Below are positions 1-5,482 of a DNA stretch of 5,572 nucleotides, piece by piece. The notes below the pieces were generated by a model. That model saw only the letters and a program-made list of their open reading frames with translations. It had not been told where the DNA came from and did not search any database. Source of the DNA: an uncultured Paracoccaceae bacterium (lineage in GTDB: Bacteria; Pseudomonadota; Alphaproteobacteria; Rhodobacterales; Rhodobacteraceae); assembly GCA_937907485.1 (NCBI GenBank), contig CALESR010000181.1:1-5572 (forward strand), read 5' to 3'. Numbering within the stretch: the stretch's first letter is position 1; each line of letters starts with the position of its first letter. The position numbers and the translations under genes were made by a program.

Positions 1-39
1 CGAAATATCACGATTACGACAGCGAAATCAGCGACTTAC

Positions 40-1080
40 TTGGAGAATGTGGGTTCACAGGAAAACCACGGTCCGTTTCATCTGCACAGCCTTGGCGATT
101 TCACCCTGACCTCGGGGCAGGTGCTGAAGGACGCGCAAATTGCCTACGCCACCCAAGGCACGCTGAACGCGGCCAAGGACAACGCAGTGCTGGTCACCAC
201 CTGGTACACGGGCACCACCAAGATCATGGAGCAGATTTACATAGGCGCGGGCCATGCGCTGGACCCATCGAAGTATTTCATCATTCTGGCAAATCAGTTG
301 GGATCAGGCCTGTCCACATCGCCCTCTAACTCTGCGGCGCAAGGGGGGGCGGCCTTTCCCGCAGTGTCAATGGGAGATGACGTCAACGCACAGCACCGGC
401 TGGTGACAGAGGCGTTTGGCCTCGATCATCTGGCGCTGGTGTTCGGCGGGTCGATGGGGGCGGGGCAGGCGCTGGAATGGGCCTGCCGTTACCCCGGTTT
501 TGCACAGCGTGTTGCGGCCTTGGCGGGGGTTGGCACCACGCGCCCCCATGCCGTGGTCATAGGCAAGATCGTGCAGGACATCCTGACCTCTGCTCCAGGC
601 TTCAACGGCGGAGCCTATGCCGCTGCCGACATGGCAGTGCCACTGCGCCAGCACGCGCTTTACTGGACAAACCTTGCTTGGTGCCCTGATTTTCTAGACC
701 GCAAGGGGTGGGAACCCTTGGGCCATGCGTCTCTGGATGCCTTTCTGACCGATTTCATGACCGGCTATTTCGCGCCGATGGATGCCAACAACCTGCTGGC
801 ACAGGTCAGCAAATGGCAACGCGCCGATGTGGGTGGCATTGCGGGCGGCGATGCAAAGGCCGCCTACGCGAAGGTGAAGTCGAAGGTGCTGCTGATGCCG
901 ATATCGTCAGACCAGATTTTCCCTGTGACCACCTGCATCGCAGAGGCAGCATTGATCCCCGGTGCCCGCCTGACCGTGATCGAAGGCAAGGCAGGCCATC
1001 TTGGTCTTTTCGCCATCGAGCCTGATTACATGCCGCAGATCAACGCGGCTCTCTCCGGGCTGCTAGGTGAACAGGTCTAG
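40..1080 (+). CDS. MetX-like alpha/beta-fold hydrolase (homoserine O-acetyltransferase superfamily)
   Basis: A cytoplasmic alpha/beta-hydrolase of 346 residues that aligns along its length with the homoserine O-acetyltransferase (MetX) family: IAYATQGTLNAAKDNAVLV (34-52), NQLGSGLSTSPSN (85-97) and the nucleophile elbow GGSMGAGQALEW (136-147). The inferred triad is Ser138, Asp291 (in SSDQIFP) and His320 (in AGHLGLF). True MetX enzymes usually carry GHDAFL around the histidine; here it is GHLGLF, so hydrolase or a different acyl transfer is as likely as methionine biosynthesis, and no metX name is given. The start is uncertain. TTG at 40 has no clear ribosome-binding site, GTG at 49 has GGAG only 3 nt upstream, and the frame stays open to base 1, so the gene may begin outside the window. 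It converges on the regulator gene; I saw no clear terminator in the 70-bp gap (1081-1150). Confidence 0.85.
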   Translation: MENVGSQENHGPFHLHSLGDFTLTSGQVLKDAQIAYATQGTLNAAKDNAVLVTTWYTGTTKIMEQIYIGAGHALDPSKYFIILANQLGSGLSTSPSNSAAQGGAAFPAVSMGDDVNAQHRLVTEAFGLDHLALVFGGSMGAGQALEWACRYPGFAQRVAALAGVGTTRPHAVVIGKIVQDILTSAPGFNGGAYAAADMAVPLRQHALYWTNLAWCPDFLDRKGWEPLGHASLDAFLTDFMTGYFAPMDANNLLAQVSKWQRADVGGIAGGDAKAAYAKVKSKVLLMPISSDQIFPVTTCIAEAALIPGARLTVIEGKAGHLGLFAIEPDYMPQINAALSGLLGEQV

Positions 1081-1150
1081 GCTATCTTCTTGCGGGCGAT
1101 CTGATCAGTCATCTGGTGGACTTGATTGCGTCTGGAGTCTCGTCCTAAGC

Positions 1151-1609
1151 TCAGCTGATCCGCGCGGATTGCCGCTTTACCCATCGGATAGGTATTGAAG
1201 ACTCAATCGAAGCGACTCCGCCGATCTTCGTTAGACGTCCAGTCAAAAAGTGCTCGAAGTCGTTCAGGTCGGCAACCGAAATTCGAAGTAGATAGTCGAA
1301 GCTGCCGGTCATCAGCCAACACTCCACAACTTCGGGGCAGAGTTTGACCTCACGCTCGAACTCGACAAGTTTGCGGTCCACCTGCTGATCCAGCTTGACA
1401 GAGACGAAGACACTGAAGCCAAAGCCCATGCGTACCTCGTCCACCACGGCGCTGTAGCCGGTGATGAAGCCGTCGGCCTCTAGCCGACGGATGCGCCGCG
1501 CACAGGGTGAGGGCGACAGGCCGACACGCTCGCTCAGTTCCTGATGTGAGATGCGCGCATCTGCCTGCAGTTCTTTCAGAATTCGGTGGTCGATCTGATC
1601 CAGTTTCAC
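1151..1609 (-). CDS. Lrp/AsnC-family transcriptional regulator
   Basis: A 152-residue DNA-binding regulator of the feast/famine (Lrp/AsnC) family, of normal full length. Residues 3-50 form the N-terminal winged helix-turn-helix, with LDQIDHRILKELQADARIS opening it and LSPSPCARRIRRLE (31-44) as the recognition-helix region. Residues 65-145 form the effector-binding and oligomerisation domain, with the characteristic GSFDYLLRI turn (102-110). The start is GTG at 1609-1607: it sits at the usual distance before the conserved LDxID motif, and an in-frame stop lies about ten codons upstream. An overlapping ATG (1611-1609) leads straight into TGA. No strong Shine-Dalgarno precedes the GTG. The gene is divergent from the E1 gene, the classic arrangement for a local Lrp-type regulator that controls its neighbour and itself. 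By analogy with P. putida MdeR the effector could be an amino acid, but that is inference. Confidence 0.93.
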   Translation of the reverse strand: MKLDQIDHRILKELQADARISHQELSERVGLSPSPCARRIRRLEADGFITGYSAVVDEVRMGFGFSVFVSVKLDQQVDRKLVEFEREVKLCPEVVECWLMTGSFDYLLRISVADLNDFEHFLTGRLTKIGGVASIESSIPIRWVKRQSARIS

Positions 1610-1638
1610 ATGATATACGCCGAAAATCAGCGCCCCTT

Positions 1639-1649
1639 GTCAATTTGAC
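1639..1649. promoter_or_regulatory. Candidate Lrp-type operator in the divergent control region
   Basis: GTCAATTTGAC is a perfect inverted repeat of 5+1+5 bp in the 131-bp region between the divergent regulator and E1 genes. It overlaps TTGACA read on the minus strand (1643-1638), which looks like a -35 box for the regulator gene, although no good -10 sits at ideal spacing. Position and symmetry suit autoregulation by the Lrp-family protein. Lrp-family sites are degenerate and usually several are phased, so this single repeat is suggestive only. Confidence 0.35.
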
Positions 1650-1727
1650 GCCGAATATGAGCAATCGGAGTGCGAAAAGACAGGTAAAATGCAGGTATCT
1701 CGCCCAAGGACTGCGATATTCTTGCCT

Positions 1728-1734
1728 AAAGGAG
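1728..1734 (+). promoter_or_regulatory. Ribosome-binding site that fixes the E1 start
   Basis: AAAGGAG lies 6 nt before the ATG at 1741. This near-ideal Shine-Dalgarno sets the E1 start at 1741 rather than at the upstream in-frame ATG at 1507, which lies inside the divergent regulator gene. GATATT at 1715-1720 preceded by TGC could be an extended -10 for the E1 transcript, but it matches only 4 of 6 consensus bases and has no convincing -35. Confidence 0.85.
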
Positions 1735-1740
1735 TTGCCG

Positions 1741-4101
1741 ATGCCTGATTTTCCCCATCTGAAAACCATTGAACAGCGCTTGCTGTGGTTGTCGCACTGG
1801 ATGATCCATCACGCCAATCACATCCGGCCCAAGGTAGACGGGATCAAGGTCGGCGGGCATCAGGCGTCGTCGGCCTCGATGGTGTCGATCCTGACAGCGC
1901 TCTATTTCCACGCGCTGCGGCCACAAGACCGGGTCGCGGTCAAACCCCATGCCTCGCCGCTCTTTCACGCCATCCAGTATCTGATGGGCAACCAGACCCG
2001 CGAAAAGATGGAGAATTTCCGCGGTTTCGGTGGGGTGCAAAGCTACCCCAGCCGGACCAAGGACGTGGATGATGTCGATTTCTCTACCGGATCGGTCGGC
2101 CTTGGCGTCGCGATCACGTCGTTTGCGTCGATCGTGCAGGACTATATCGCCGCCAAGGACTGGGGCGGCGATCTGCCTTTGGGCCGCATGGTGGCGTTGG
2201 TCGGTGATGCCGAGATGGACGAAGGCAACGTCTATGAGACGCTGCAAGAGGGCTGGAAGAACGATCTGAGAAACTGCTGGTGGATCATCGACTACAACCG
2301 CCAGTCGCTGGACGGGATCGTGCGTGAAGGGCTGTTTGCGCGGATCGAGCAGATCTTCGACGCCTTCGGCTGGGATGTGGTGCGGGTCAAATACGGCGCC
2401 CTGCAACGCGCGGCTTTTGCCGAGCCGGGAGGCAGCGCCCTGCGCGACTGGATCGACCGCTGCCCGAACCAGCAATACGCCGCGCTGACCTTTATGGGCG
2501 GGGCCGTCTGGCGCAAGCGGCTGATGGAGGATCTGGGCGATCAGGGCGATGTGTCGGCGCTGATCGACCGGCGCGACGACGCAGGATTGGCAGCGCTGAT
2601 GGAAAACCTTGGCGGCAACTGCGTGCAGACCATGGCCGAGGCGTTTGACGCCGTCACCCACGACCGGCCGACCTGCTTTCTCGCCTATACGATCAAGGGC
2701 TGGGGCACCCCGATTGCCGGCCACAAGGACAACCACGGCGGGCTGATGAACCCCACTCAGTTTGCGTCATGGCAAAGGCACATGGGCGTGCCGCAGGGCC
2801 AGGAGTGGGAGCCGATGGCCACCGTCCAAGACCCGACCGCCCTGCGCAGTTTCCTCTCGCGTGTGCCGTTTTTTGCAAATGGCAGCCGCCGCTATCACGA
2901 CGACCGCATTGCCGTGCCGAAGATCATCGTCGATACTGGCCGCGAGATCTCGACCCAGGCTGCCTTCGGCAAGATCCTCGACGATCTTTCCAAGAGCTCC
3001 TCTGCGTTGGCCGCGCGGATCGTTACCACCTCGCCTGACGTAACGGGAACCACCAGCCTCGGCCCCTGGGTCAACCGGCGCAAGTTGTTTGCGCGTCAGC
3101 CGCAGGCCGATGCCTTCATTGAGCACCGCATCCCCTCGACCGCGAAGTGGGAGTTTGCGCCCGAGGGACAGCATATCGAACTGGGCATCGCCGAGATGAA
3201 CCTGTTCTTGCTGCTGGGGGCGGCGGGCCTGTCACACAGCCTATTCGGCAAGCGGCTGTTCCCCATCGGCACAGTCTATGACCCCTTTGTGCATCGGGGC
3301 CTCGATGCCCTGAATTATGCCTGCTATCAGGATGCCCGCTTCATCATCATCGGCACCCCGTCGGGCGTTACACTGGCGCCCGAAGGCGGCGCGCATCAGT
3401 CCATCGGGACACCCTTGACCGGCATGTCGCAGGATGGTTTGGCGGCGTTTGAACCGGCCTTTGCCGATGAATTGGCGGTGATCATGGAATGGGCCTTCGA
3501 CTACCTTCAACGCGACGGCGATGGCGACCCGGACGAACGCACCTGGCTGCGCGACAAAACAGGCGGGTCGGTCTATCTGCGGTTGACGACAAACCCGCTC
3601 GAACAGCCGGGCAAGCGCCACGACAACGCCTTCTTGCAAGGAGCCATCGACGGAGCTTACTGGCTGCGAAAGCCCGGACCAAATTGCCAGTCAGTGATCG
3701 CCTATCAGGGGGCTGTAGCGCCTGAGGCTATTGCGGCAGCGGGCATCATCGGCGAACACCGCCGCGATGTGGGGGTGCTGGCCGTTACCTCGGCCGATCG
3801 GCTGAACGCGGGCTGGACGGCCGCACAGCGCGCCCGCGCACGTGGTAACCGGGCGGCACGCAGCCACATTGAGACATTGTTGGCGGACCTGCCACGAGAT
3901 TGTCTGCTGGTCACGGCCATTGACGGACACCCGGCCACTTTGGCCTGGCTAGGGTCGGTCGGCGGGCACAAGACAGTGTCACACGGGGTCGAGCATTTCG
4001 GCCAGACTGGCACAATCGGCGACCTCTATCACCACTTCGGGCTGGACCGTGACTCCCTTGCGCAGTCCATAGCGGGTTTGACAACGGGACGAGGTTCTTA
4101 G
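1741..4101 (+). CDS. AceE-like homodimeric 2-oxoacid dehydrogenase E1 (MdeB-like; pyruvate or 2-oxobutyrate)
   Basis: A thiamine-diphosphate-dependent E1 of 786 residues that decarboxylates a 2-oxoacid and passes the acyl group to the lipoyl group of an E2. The N-terminal ThDP domain has KPHASP (68-73) and the cofactor motif GDAEMDEGN (155-163) ending at DYNRQSLDG (184-192). A loop GHKDNHGGLMN (327-337) matches the mobile catalytic loop of E. coli AceE. The middle domain has GIAEMN (482-487), with Glu485 the likely ThDP-activating glutamate, and TLAPEGGAHQS (544-554). The C-terminal domain ends with VEHFGQTGTIGDLYHHFGLD (750-769), like the GTDGFGRSD...LRHHF region of AceE. E. coli AceE has 887 residues; about 75 residues are missing here at the N-terminus. 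AAAGGAG 6 nt upstream fixes the ATG. The divergent Lrp-type gene suggests amino-acid-dependent control and a MdeB-like role with 2-oxobutyrate. Substrate and partner E2 are unknown; no E2 or E3 gene is present. Confidence 0.88.
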   Translation: MPDFPHLKTIEQRLLWLSHWMIHHANHIRPKVDGIKVGGHQASSASMVSILTALYFHALRPQDRVAVKPHASPLFHAIQYLMGNQTREKMENFRGFGGVQSYPSRTKDVDDVDFSTGSVGLGVAITSFASIVQDYIAAKDWGGDLPLGRMVALVGDAEMDEGNVYETLQEGWKNDLRNCWWIIDYNRQSLDGIVREGLFARIEQIFDAFGWDVVRVKYGALQRAAFAEPGGSALRDWIDRCPNQQYAALTFMGGAVWRKRLMEDLGDQGDVSALIDRRDDAGLAALMENLGGNCVQTMAEAFDAVTHDRPTCFLAYTIKGWGTPIAGHKDNHGGLMNPTQFASWQRHMGVPQGQEWEPMATVQDPTALRSFLSRVPFFANGSRRYHDDRIAVPKIIVDTGREISTQAAFGKILDDLSKSSSALAARIVTTSPDVTGTTSLGPWVNRRKLFARQPQADAFIEHRIPSTAKWEFAPEGQHIELGIAEMNLFLLLGAAGLSHSLFGKRLFPIGTVYDPFVHRGLDALNYACYQDARFIIIGTPSGVTLAPEGGAHQSIGTPLTGMSQDGLAAFEPAFADELAVIMEWAFDYLQRDGDGDPDERTWLRDKTGGSVYLRLTTNPLEQPGKRHDNAFLQGAIDGAYWLRKPGPNCQSVIAYQGAVAPEAIAAAGIIGEHRRDVGVLAVTSADRLNAGWTAAQRARARGNRAARSHIETLLADLPRDCLLVTAIDGHPATLAWLGSVGGHKTVSHGVEHFGQTGTIGDLYHHFGLDRDSLAQSIAGLTTGRGS

Positions 4102-4107
4102 GGTCAG

Positions 4108-4134
4108 TGAACAGCCCCTAGTTTGCTAGACTCC
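4108..4134 (+). repeat. Terminal inverted repeat of the IS3-family remnant
   Basis: The sequence starts TGAACAGCCCCTAGTTTG and ends GACTCC. It resembles the TGAACCGCCCCGGG...GACTCC ends known from many proteobacterial IS3-family elements. The transposase stop codon (4128-4126 on the minus strand) falls inside it, as is common in that group. The partner repeat was not found in the window. Confidence 0.6.
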
Positions 4135-4260
4135 TTGCAGTTTCAGTTTCTGCTGCTGTTCGAAGGCGATCGGTGACAGCATGCCGTTCCTAACGTGTTT
4201 GCGCTGCGGGTTGTAGAAGAACTCGATGTAGTCGAACACGTCTTGTCGGGCTCCACTGCG
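4126..4260 (-). pseudogene. IS3-family transposase OrfB, C-terminal fragment
   Basis: The final residues, RQDVFDYIEFFYNPQRKHVR followed by NGMLSPIAFEQQQKLKLQGV, are the hallmark C-terminus of IS3-family integrase-core transposases: the YIExFYNxxRxH block after the last catalytic Glu, then the LSPxxFE motif. Upstream in this frame the translation becomes proline- and arginine-rich and matches nothing I recognise, so the longer open frame reaching 4458 is a chance fusion. With no catalytic core left, the fragment cannot be active. Its strand is opposite to the E1 and abiEi genes. Confidence 0.85.
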
Positions 4261-4306
4261 GGCCCGCAAGCTATTGTAGGACAAGGCAATCGCTATTGAG
4301 AACGAT

Positions 4307-4446
4307 ACCGTGGCTTGGCAAACCGAGCGTAGTTGCCAACCTATAGGTTGGCAGGGGCGCTTAGGGACATCAGCCTCGGTCAAGCTTCTGTCCGAAGGAC
4401 CACGGTCTGGTCGCGGCGGCTCTCCGAGAGGTACACCGCTGCGACC
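4307..4446. other. Palindrome-rich structured element, possible RNA or mobile-element fold
   Basis: Several inverted repeats nest or follow one another. ACCGTGG (4307-4313) pairs with CCACGGT (4400-4406). Inside it ACCGAG (4322-4327) pairs with CTCGGT (4375-4380), and inside that lies a perfect 20-bp palindrome (4334-4353). GTCC-GAA-GGAC (4390-4400) forms a tight hairpin that shares one base with the outer stem. Next, GGTCGCGGCGG (4409-4419) pairs with CCGCTGCGACC (4436-4446) over 11 bp with one G-T wobble, capped by CTCT-CCG-AGAG (4420-4430). As a transcript this would give a multibranched fold. I do not recognise it as tRNA, RNase P, tmRNA, SRP RNA, a riboswitch or an attC site. Either strand could be the functional one. 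Confidence 0.4.
4334..4353. repeat. Perfect 20-bp palindrome
   Basis: TGCCAACCTATAGGTTGGCA equals its own reverse complement over all 20 bases. It could be a dimeric protein-binding site, a recombination site or, in RNA, an 8-bp stem with a TATA loop. It sits at the heart of the structured stretch between the IS remnant and abiEi. Confidence 0.8.
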
Positions 4447-4471
4447 TTCGGCAACCACCGCAAACCTATAG
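4338..4471. repeat. Direct repeat pair AACCTATAG
   Basis: The 9-mer AACCTATAG occurs at 4338-4346 (half of the palindrome) and again at 4463-4471, 125 bp apart. A 9-bp direct repeat is the size of some target-site duplications, but the segment between has no convincing terminal inverted repeats. Confidence 0.3.
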
Positions 4472-4560
4472 CCGTCCCTTATCCCCGCGCATTCAAATCT
4501 CCCATCAATTAGGGCTACCCTCAGTTCTTTGGAAATTCTGACTTTGGAGCGTCCGAAACG

Positions 4561-4621
4561 CTAAAGTGTCGCTTCCGTCAAAGAAATCCATGGTGCTCTC
4601 TTTAAAAATATGTCACTTTAG
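4561..4621. promoter_or_regulatory. Candidate AbiEi operator flanking the abiE promoter
   Basis: CTAAAGTG (4561-4568) and CACTTTAG (4614-4621) are perfect inverted copies 45 bp apart; extended to ten bases (CTAAAGTGTC against GTCACTTTAG) they keep 9 of 10 matches. The AT-rich stretch between (TTTAAAAATATG around 4601-4612) could hold the -10 region. The second copy ends 5 bp before the abiEi ATG and covers its weak Shine-Dalgarno. AbiEi-type antitoxins are known to repress their own operons by binding inverted repeats at the promoter, which fits this layout. Confidence 0.45.
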
Positions 4622-4626
4622 GCATC

Positions 4627-5448
4627 ATGGACGCCGTAAGGTCACAGAATCTGAAGAAGCTGCTTGATGCCGTGCCCGCCGGGTATCTGGTCGATGCCGC
4701 GTGGCTCGTCTCCCAAGGCATCGCCTATGAGAGCTTCCGTGACTATGTGAAGCGCGGCTGGCTCGACCGCATCACCCGAGGCGTATTCCGCCGCCCACTC
4801 CCCAGAACCGCAGCCCCCCCGACGTCGAACAGCATCGACTGGAAGACCTGCATCCTCTCCACGCAGCATATCATGGGTCATGACCTGCATGTTGGCGGCA
4901 CCACGGCGCTCGGCGAACAGGGGCATGCCCATTACCTGCGCCTCGGCGAAAGCGCTCCAGTCTGGGTCTATGGGGACAGTATCCCCAATTGGCTGGCGAA
5001 ACTGCCGATGGATGCCCCGATAAGAACCCGCCCCCGATCCTTGTTTGCCGACCCGAAACTGGGCTTGATCGAAGGCATGACGACCGGCCAGCCGTGGGAC
5101 TGGGGTCTCACGATGTCGACGCCGGAGCGCGCGATCCTGGAGGCCATGGACGAGTTGCCCGACCATGAGAGTTTCCACACGCTCGACATGGCTTTCGAGA
5201 GCCTGACAACCCTGCGCCCGAAACTGCTTTCCGACCTCCTCGAGGCTTGCCGCAAGATCAAGGTCAAGCGCCTGTTCTTCGTCTTTGCCGACCGTCACAA
5301 TCATCCTTGGCGCAAAAGGATCGACCCGCAGGCATTTGATCTCGGCAGCGGCGACCGAGCCTTGGTTCAAGGCGGCAAGATCCACCCGCGCTATCGGATC
5401 ATGGTGCCGGAAGATTTCGTGAAACCGGAGACCGGCAGTGGCGCGTGA
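4627..5448 (+). CDS. AbiEi-family antitoxin (type IV toxin-antitoxin), apparently orphan
   Basis: A 273-residue protein of the AbiEi antitoxin family. In type IV systems AbiEi counters a nucleotidyltransferase toxin, AbiEii, without binding it stably, and its N-terminal winged helix represses the operon. Residues 5-58 are that wing: LLDAVPAGYLVDAAWL, then VKRGWLDRITRGVFRRP. The C-terminal domain shows family landmarks GGTTALGEQGHAHYL (90-104), MSTPERAILE (163-172) and KIHPRYRIMVPEDF (251-264) just before the end. Length is normal and no frameshift is seen. The ATG at 4627 is the only start that fits the winged helix; its Shine-Dalgarno is poor, overlapping the candidate operator. The partner toxin should follow at once, but only its first five codons are seen. 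It may be left over from a lost phage-defence module, or still act as a regulator or antitoxin in trans. Confidence 0.88.
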   Translation: MDAVRSQNLKKLLDAVPAGYLVDAAWLVSQGIAYESFRDYVKRGWLDRITRGVFRRPLPRTAAPPTSNSIDWKTCILSTQHIMGHDLHVGGTTALGEQGHAHYLRLGESAPVWVYGDSIPNWLAKLPMDAPIRTRPRSLFADPKLGLIEGMTTGQPWDWGLTMSTPERAILEAMDELPDHESFHTLDMAFESLTTLRPKLLSDLLEACRKIKVKRLFFVFADRHNHPWRKRIDPQAFDLGSGDRALVQGGKIHPRYRIMVPEDFVKPETGSGA

Positions 5449-5455
5449 GACCTAG
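5427..5455 (+). pseudogene. Start of a coupled AbiEii toxin gene, cut off after five codons
   Basis: GGAG (5427-5430) lies 7 nt before GTG at 5438, which overlaps the antitoxin's last codons in another frame. The frame reads V-A-R-E-T and then TAG at 5453-5455. The overlap, the ribosome-binding site and a basic M/V-A-R-E type opening match what I would expect for an AbiEii toxin translationally coupled to AbiEi. The rest of the toxin is not present directly downstream, so the gene seems truncated by insertion or deletion at about 5450-5456. The identification rests on position and five codons only. Confidence 0.45.
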
Positions 5456-5456
5456 G

Positions 5457-5482
5457 AAGCCCAGGTAAAGCGGGGCTTTATT
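5457..5482 (+). terminator. Weak terminator-like hairpin after abiEi
   Basis: AAGCCC (5457-5462) can pair with GGGCTT (5473-5478), followed by TATT. An alternative tighter hairpin is TAAAGC-GGG-GCTTTA (5466-5480). The T-tract is short and interrupted, so termination would be weak. The same symmetry could instead belong to the end of a mobile element. Confidence 0.3.

Larger units (their letters stand above)
4108..4270 (-). mobile_element. Truncated IS3-family insertion sequence, transposase 3' end
   Basis: Only the outer end of an IS3-family element survives. It starts with the terminal repeat at 4108 and contains the last codons of the DDE transposase (OrfB), read on the minus strand. The opposite end, the helper ORF, the DDE residues and the matching repeat are all absent. 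The right limit is approximate: homology to the transposase fades between about 4255 and 4280, where unrelated palindrome-rich sequence takes over. The element begins 6 bp after the E1 stop, so it has replaced whatever originally followed that gene. Confidence 0.75.
4271..4626. other. Gene-free stretch between IS remnant and abiEi
   Basis: No credible gene was seen on either strand. The left half (to about 4475) is GC-rich and crowded with inverted repeats. The right half (about 4476-4626) is visibly more AT-rich, holds the small hairpin GCGT-CCGAA-ACGC (4549-4561) and ends in the abiEi control region. A short open plus frame (TTG 4332 to TAG 4511) and another (GTG 4310 to TAG 4471) lack ribosome-binding sites and recognisable motifs. 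The mixed composition suggests patched-together fragments of earlier insertions. Confidence 0.6.

Noticed and set aside
1081..1150. Bidirectional terminator between the converging genes
   Set aside because: Only the short palindrome CTGATCAG was seen, without a GC-rich stem or T-tract.
1507..1740. 78-codon N-terminal extension of the E1 frame starting at ATG 1507
   Set aside because: It overlaps the divergent regulator gene, has no homology to AceE N-termini and is arginine-rich like a shadow frame; AAAGGAG before ATG 1741 is a clear true start.
1350..1769. 139-residue minus-strand open frame overlapping the regulator
   Set aside because: It lies in a different frame from the clear Lrp protein and has no recognisable domain.
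1726..2736. 336-residue minus-strand open frame
   Set aside because: It is antisense to well-conserved E1 coding sequence and shows no motif; long antisense frames are common in GC-rich genes.
4126..4458. 110-residue minus-strand open frame taken as one gene
   Set aside because: Only its last ~45 residues are transposase; the rest is an unrelated, proline- and arginine-rich chance extension through the palindromic region.
4307..4475. tRNA, tmRNA, RNase P RNA, SRP RNA, integron attC site or retron RNA
   Set aside because: No T-loop, no known conserved cores or attC boxes, and no reverse transcriptase or integrase gene nearby; left as an unidentified structured element.
4332..4511. Plus-strand open frame of about 59 codons starting at TTG 4332
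   Set aside because: No ribosome-binding site, no familiar motif, and it runs through the nested inverted repeats.
4642..5385. 247-residue minus-strand open frame
   Set aside because: It is a shadow of the AbiEi gene, which has clear family motifs on the plus strand.
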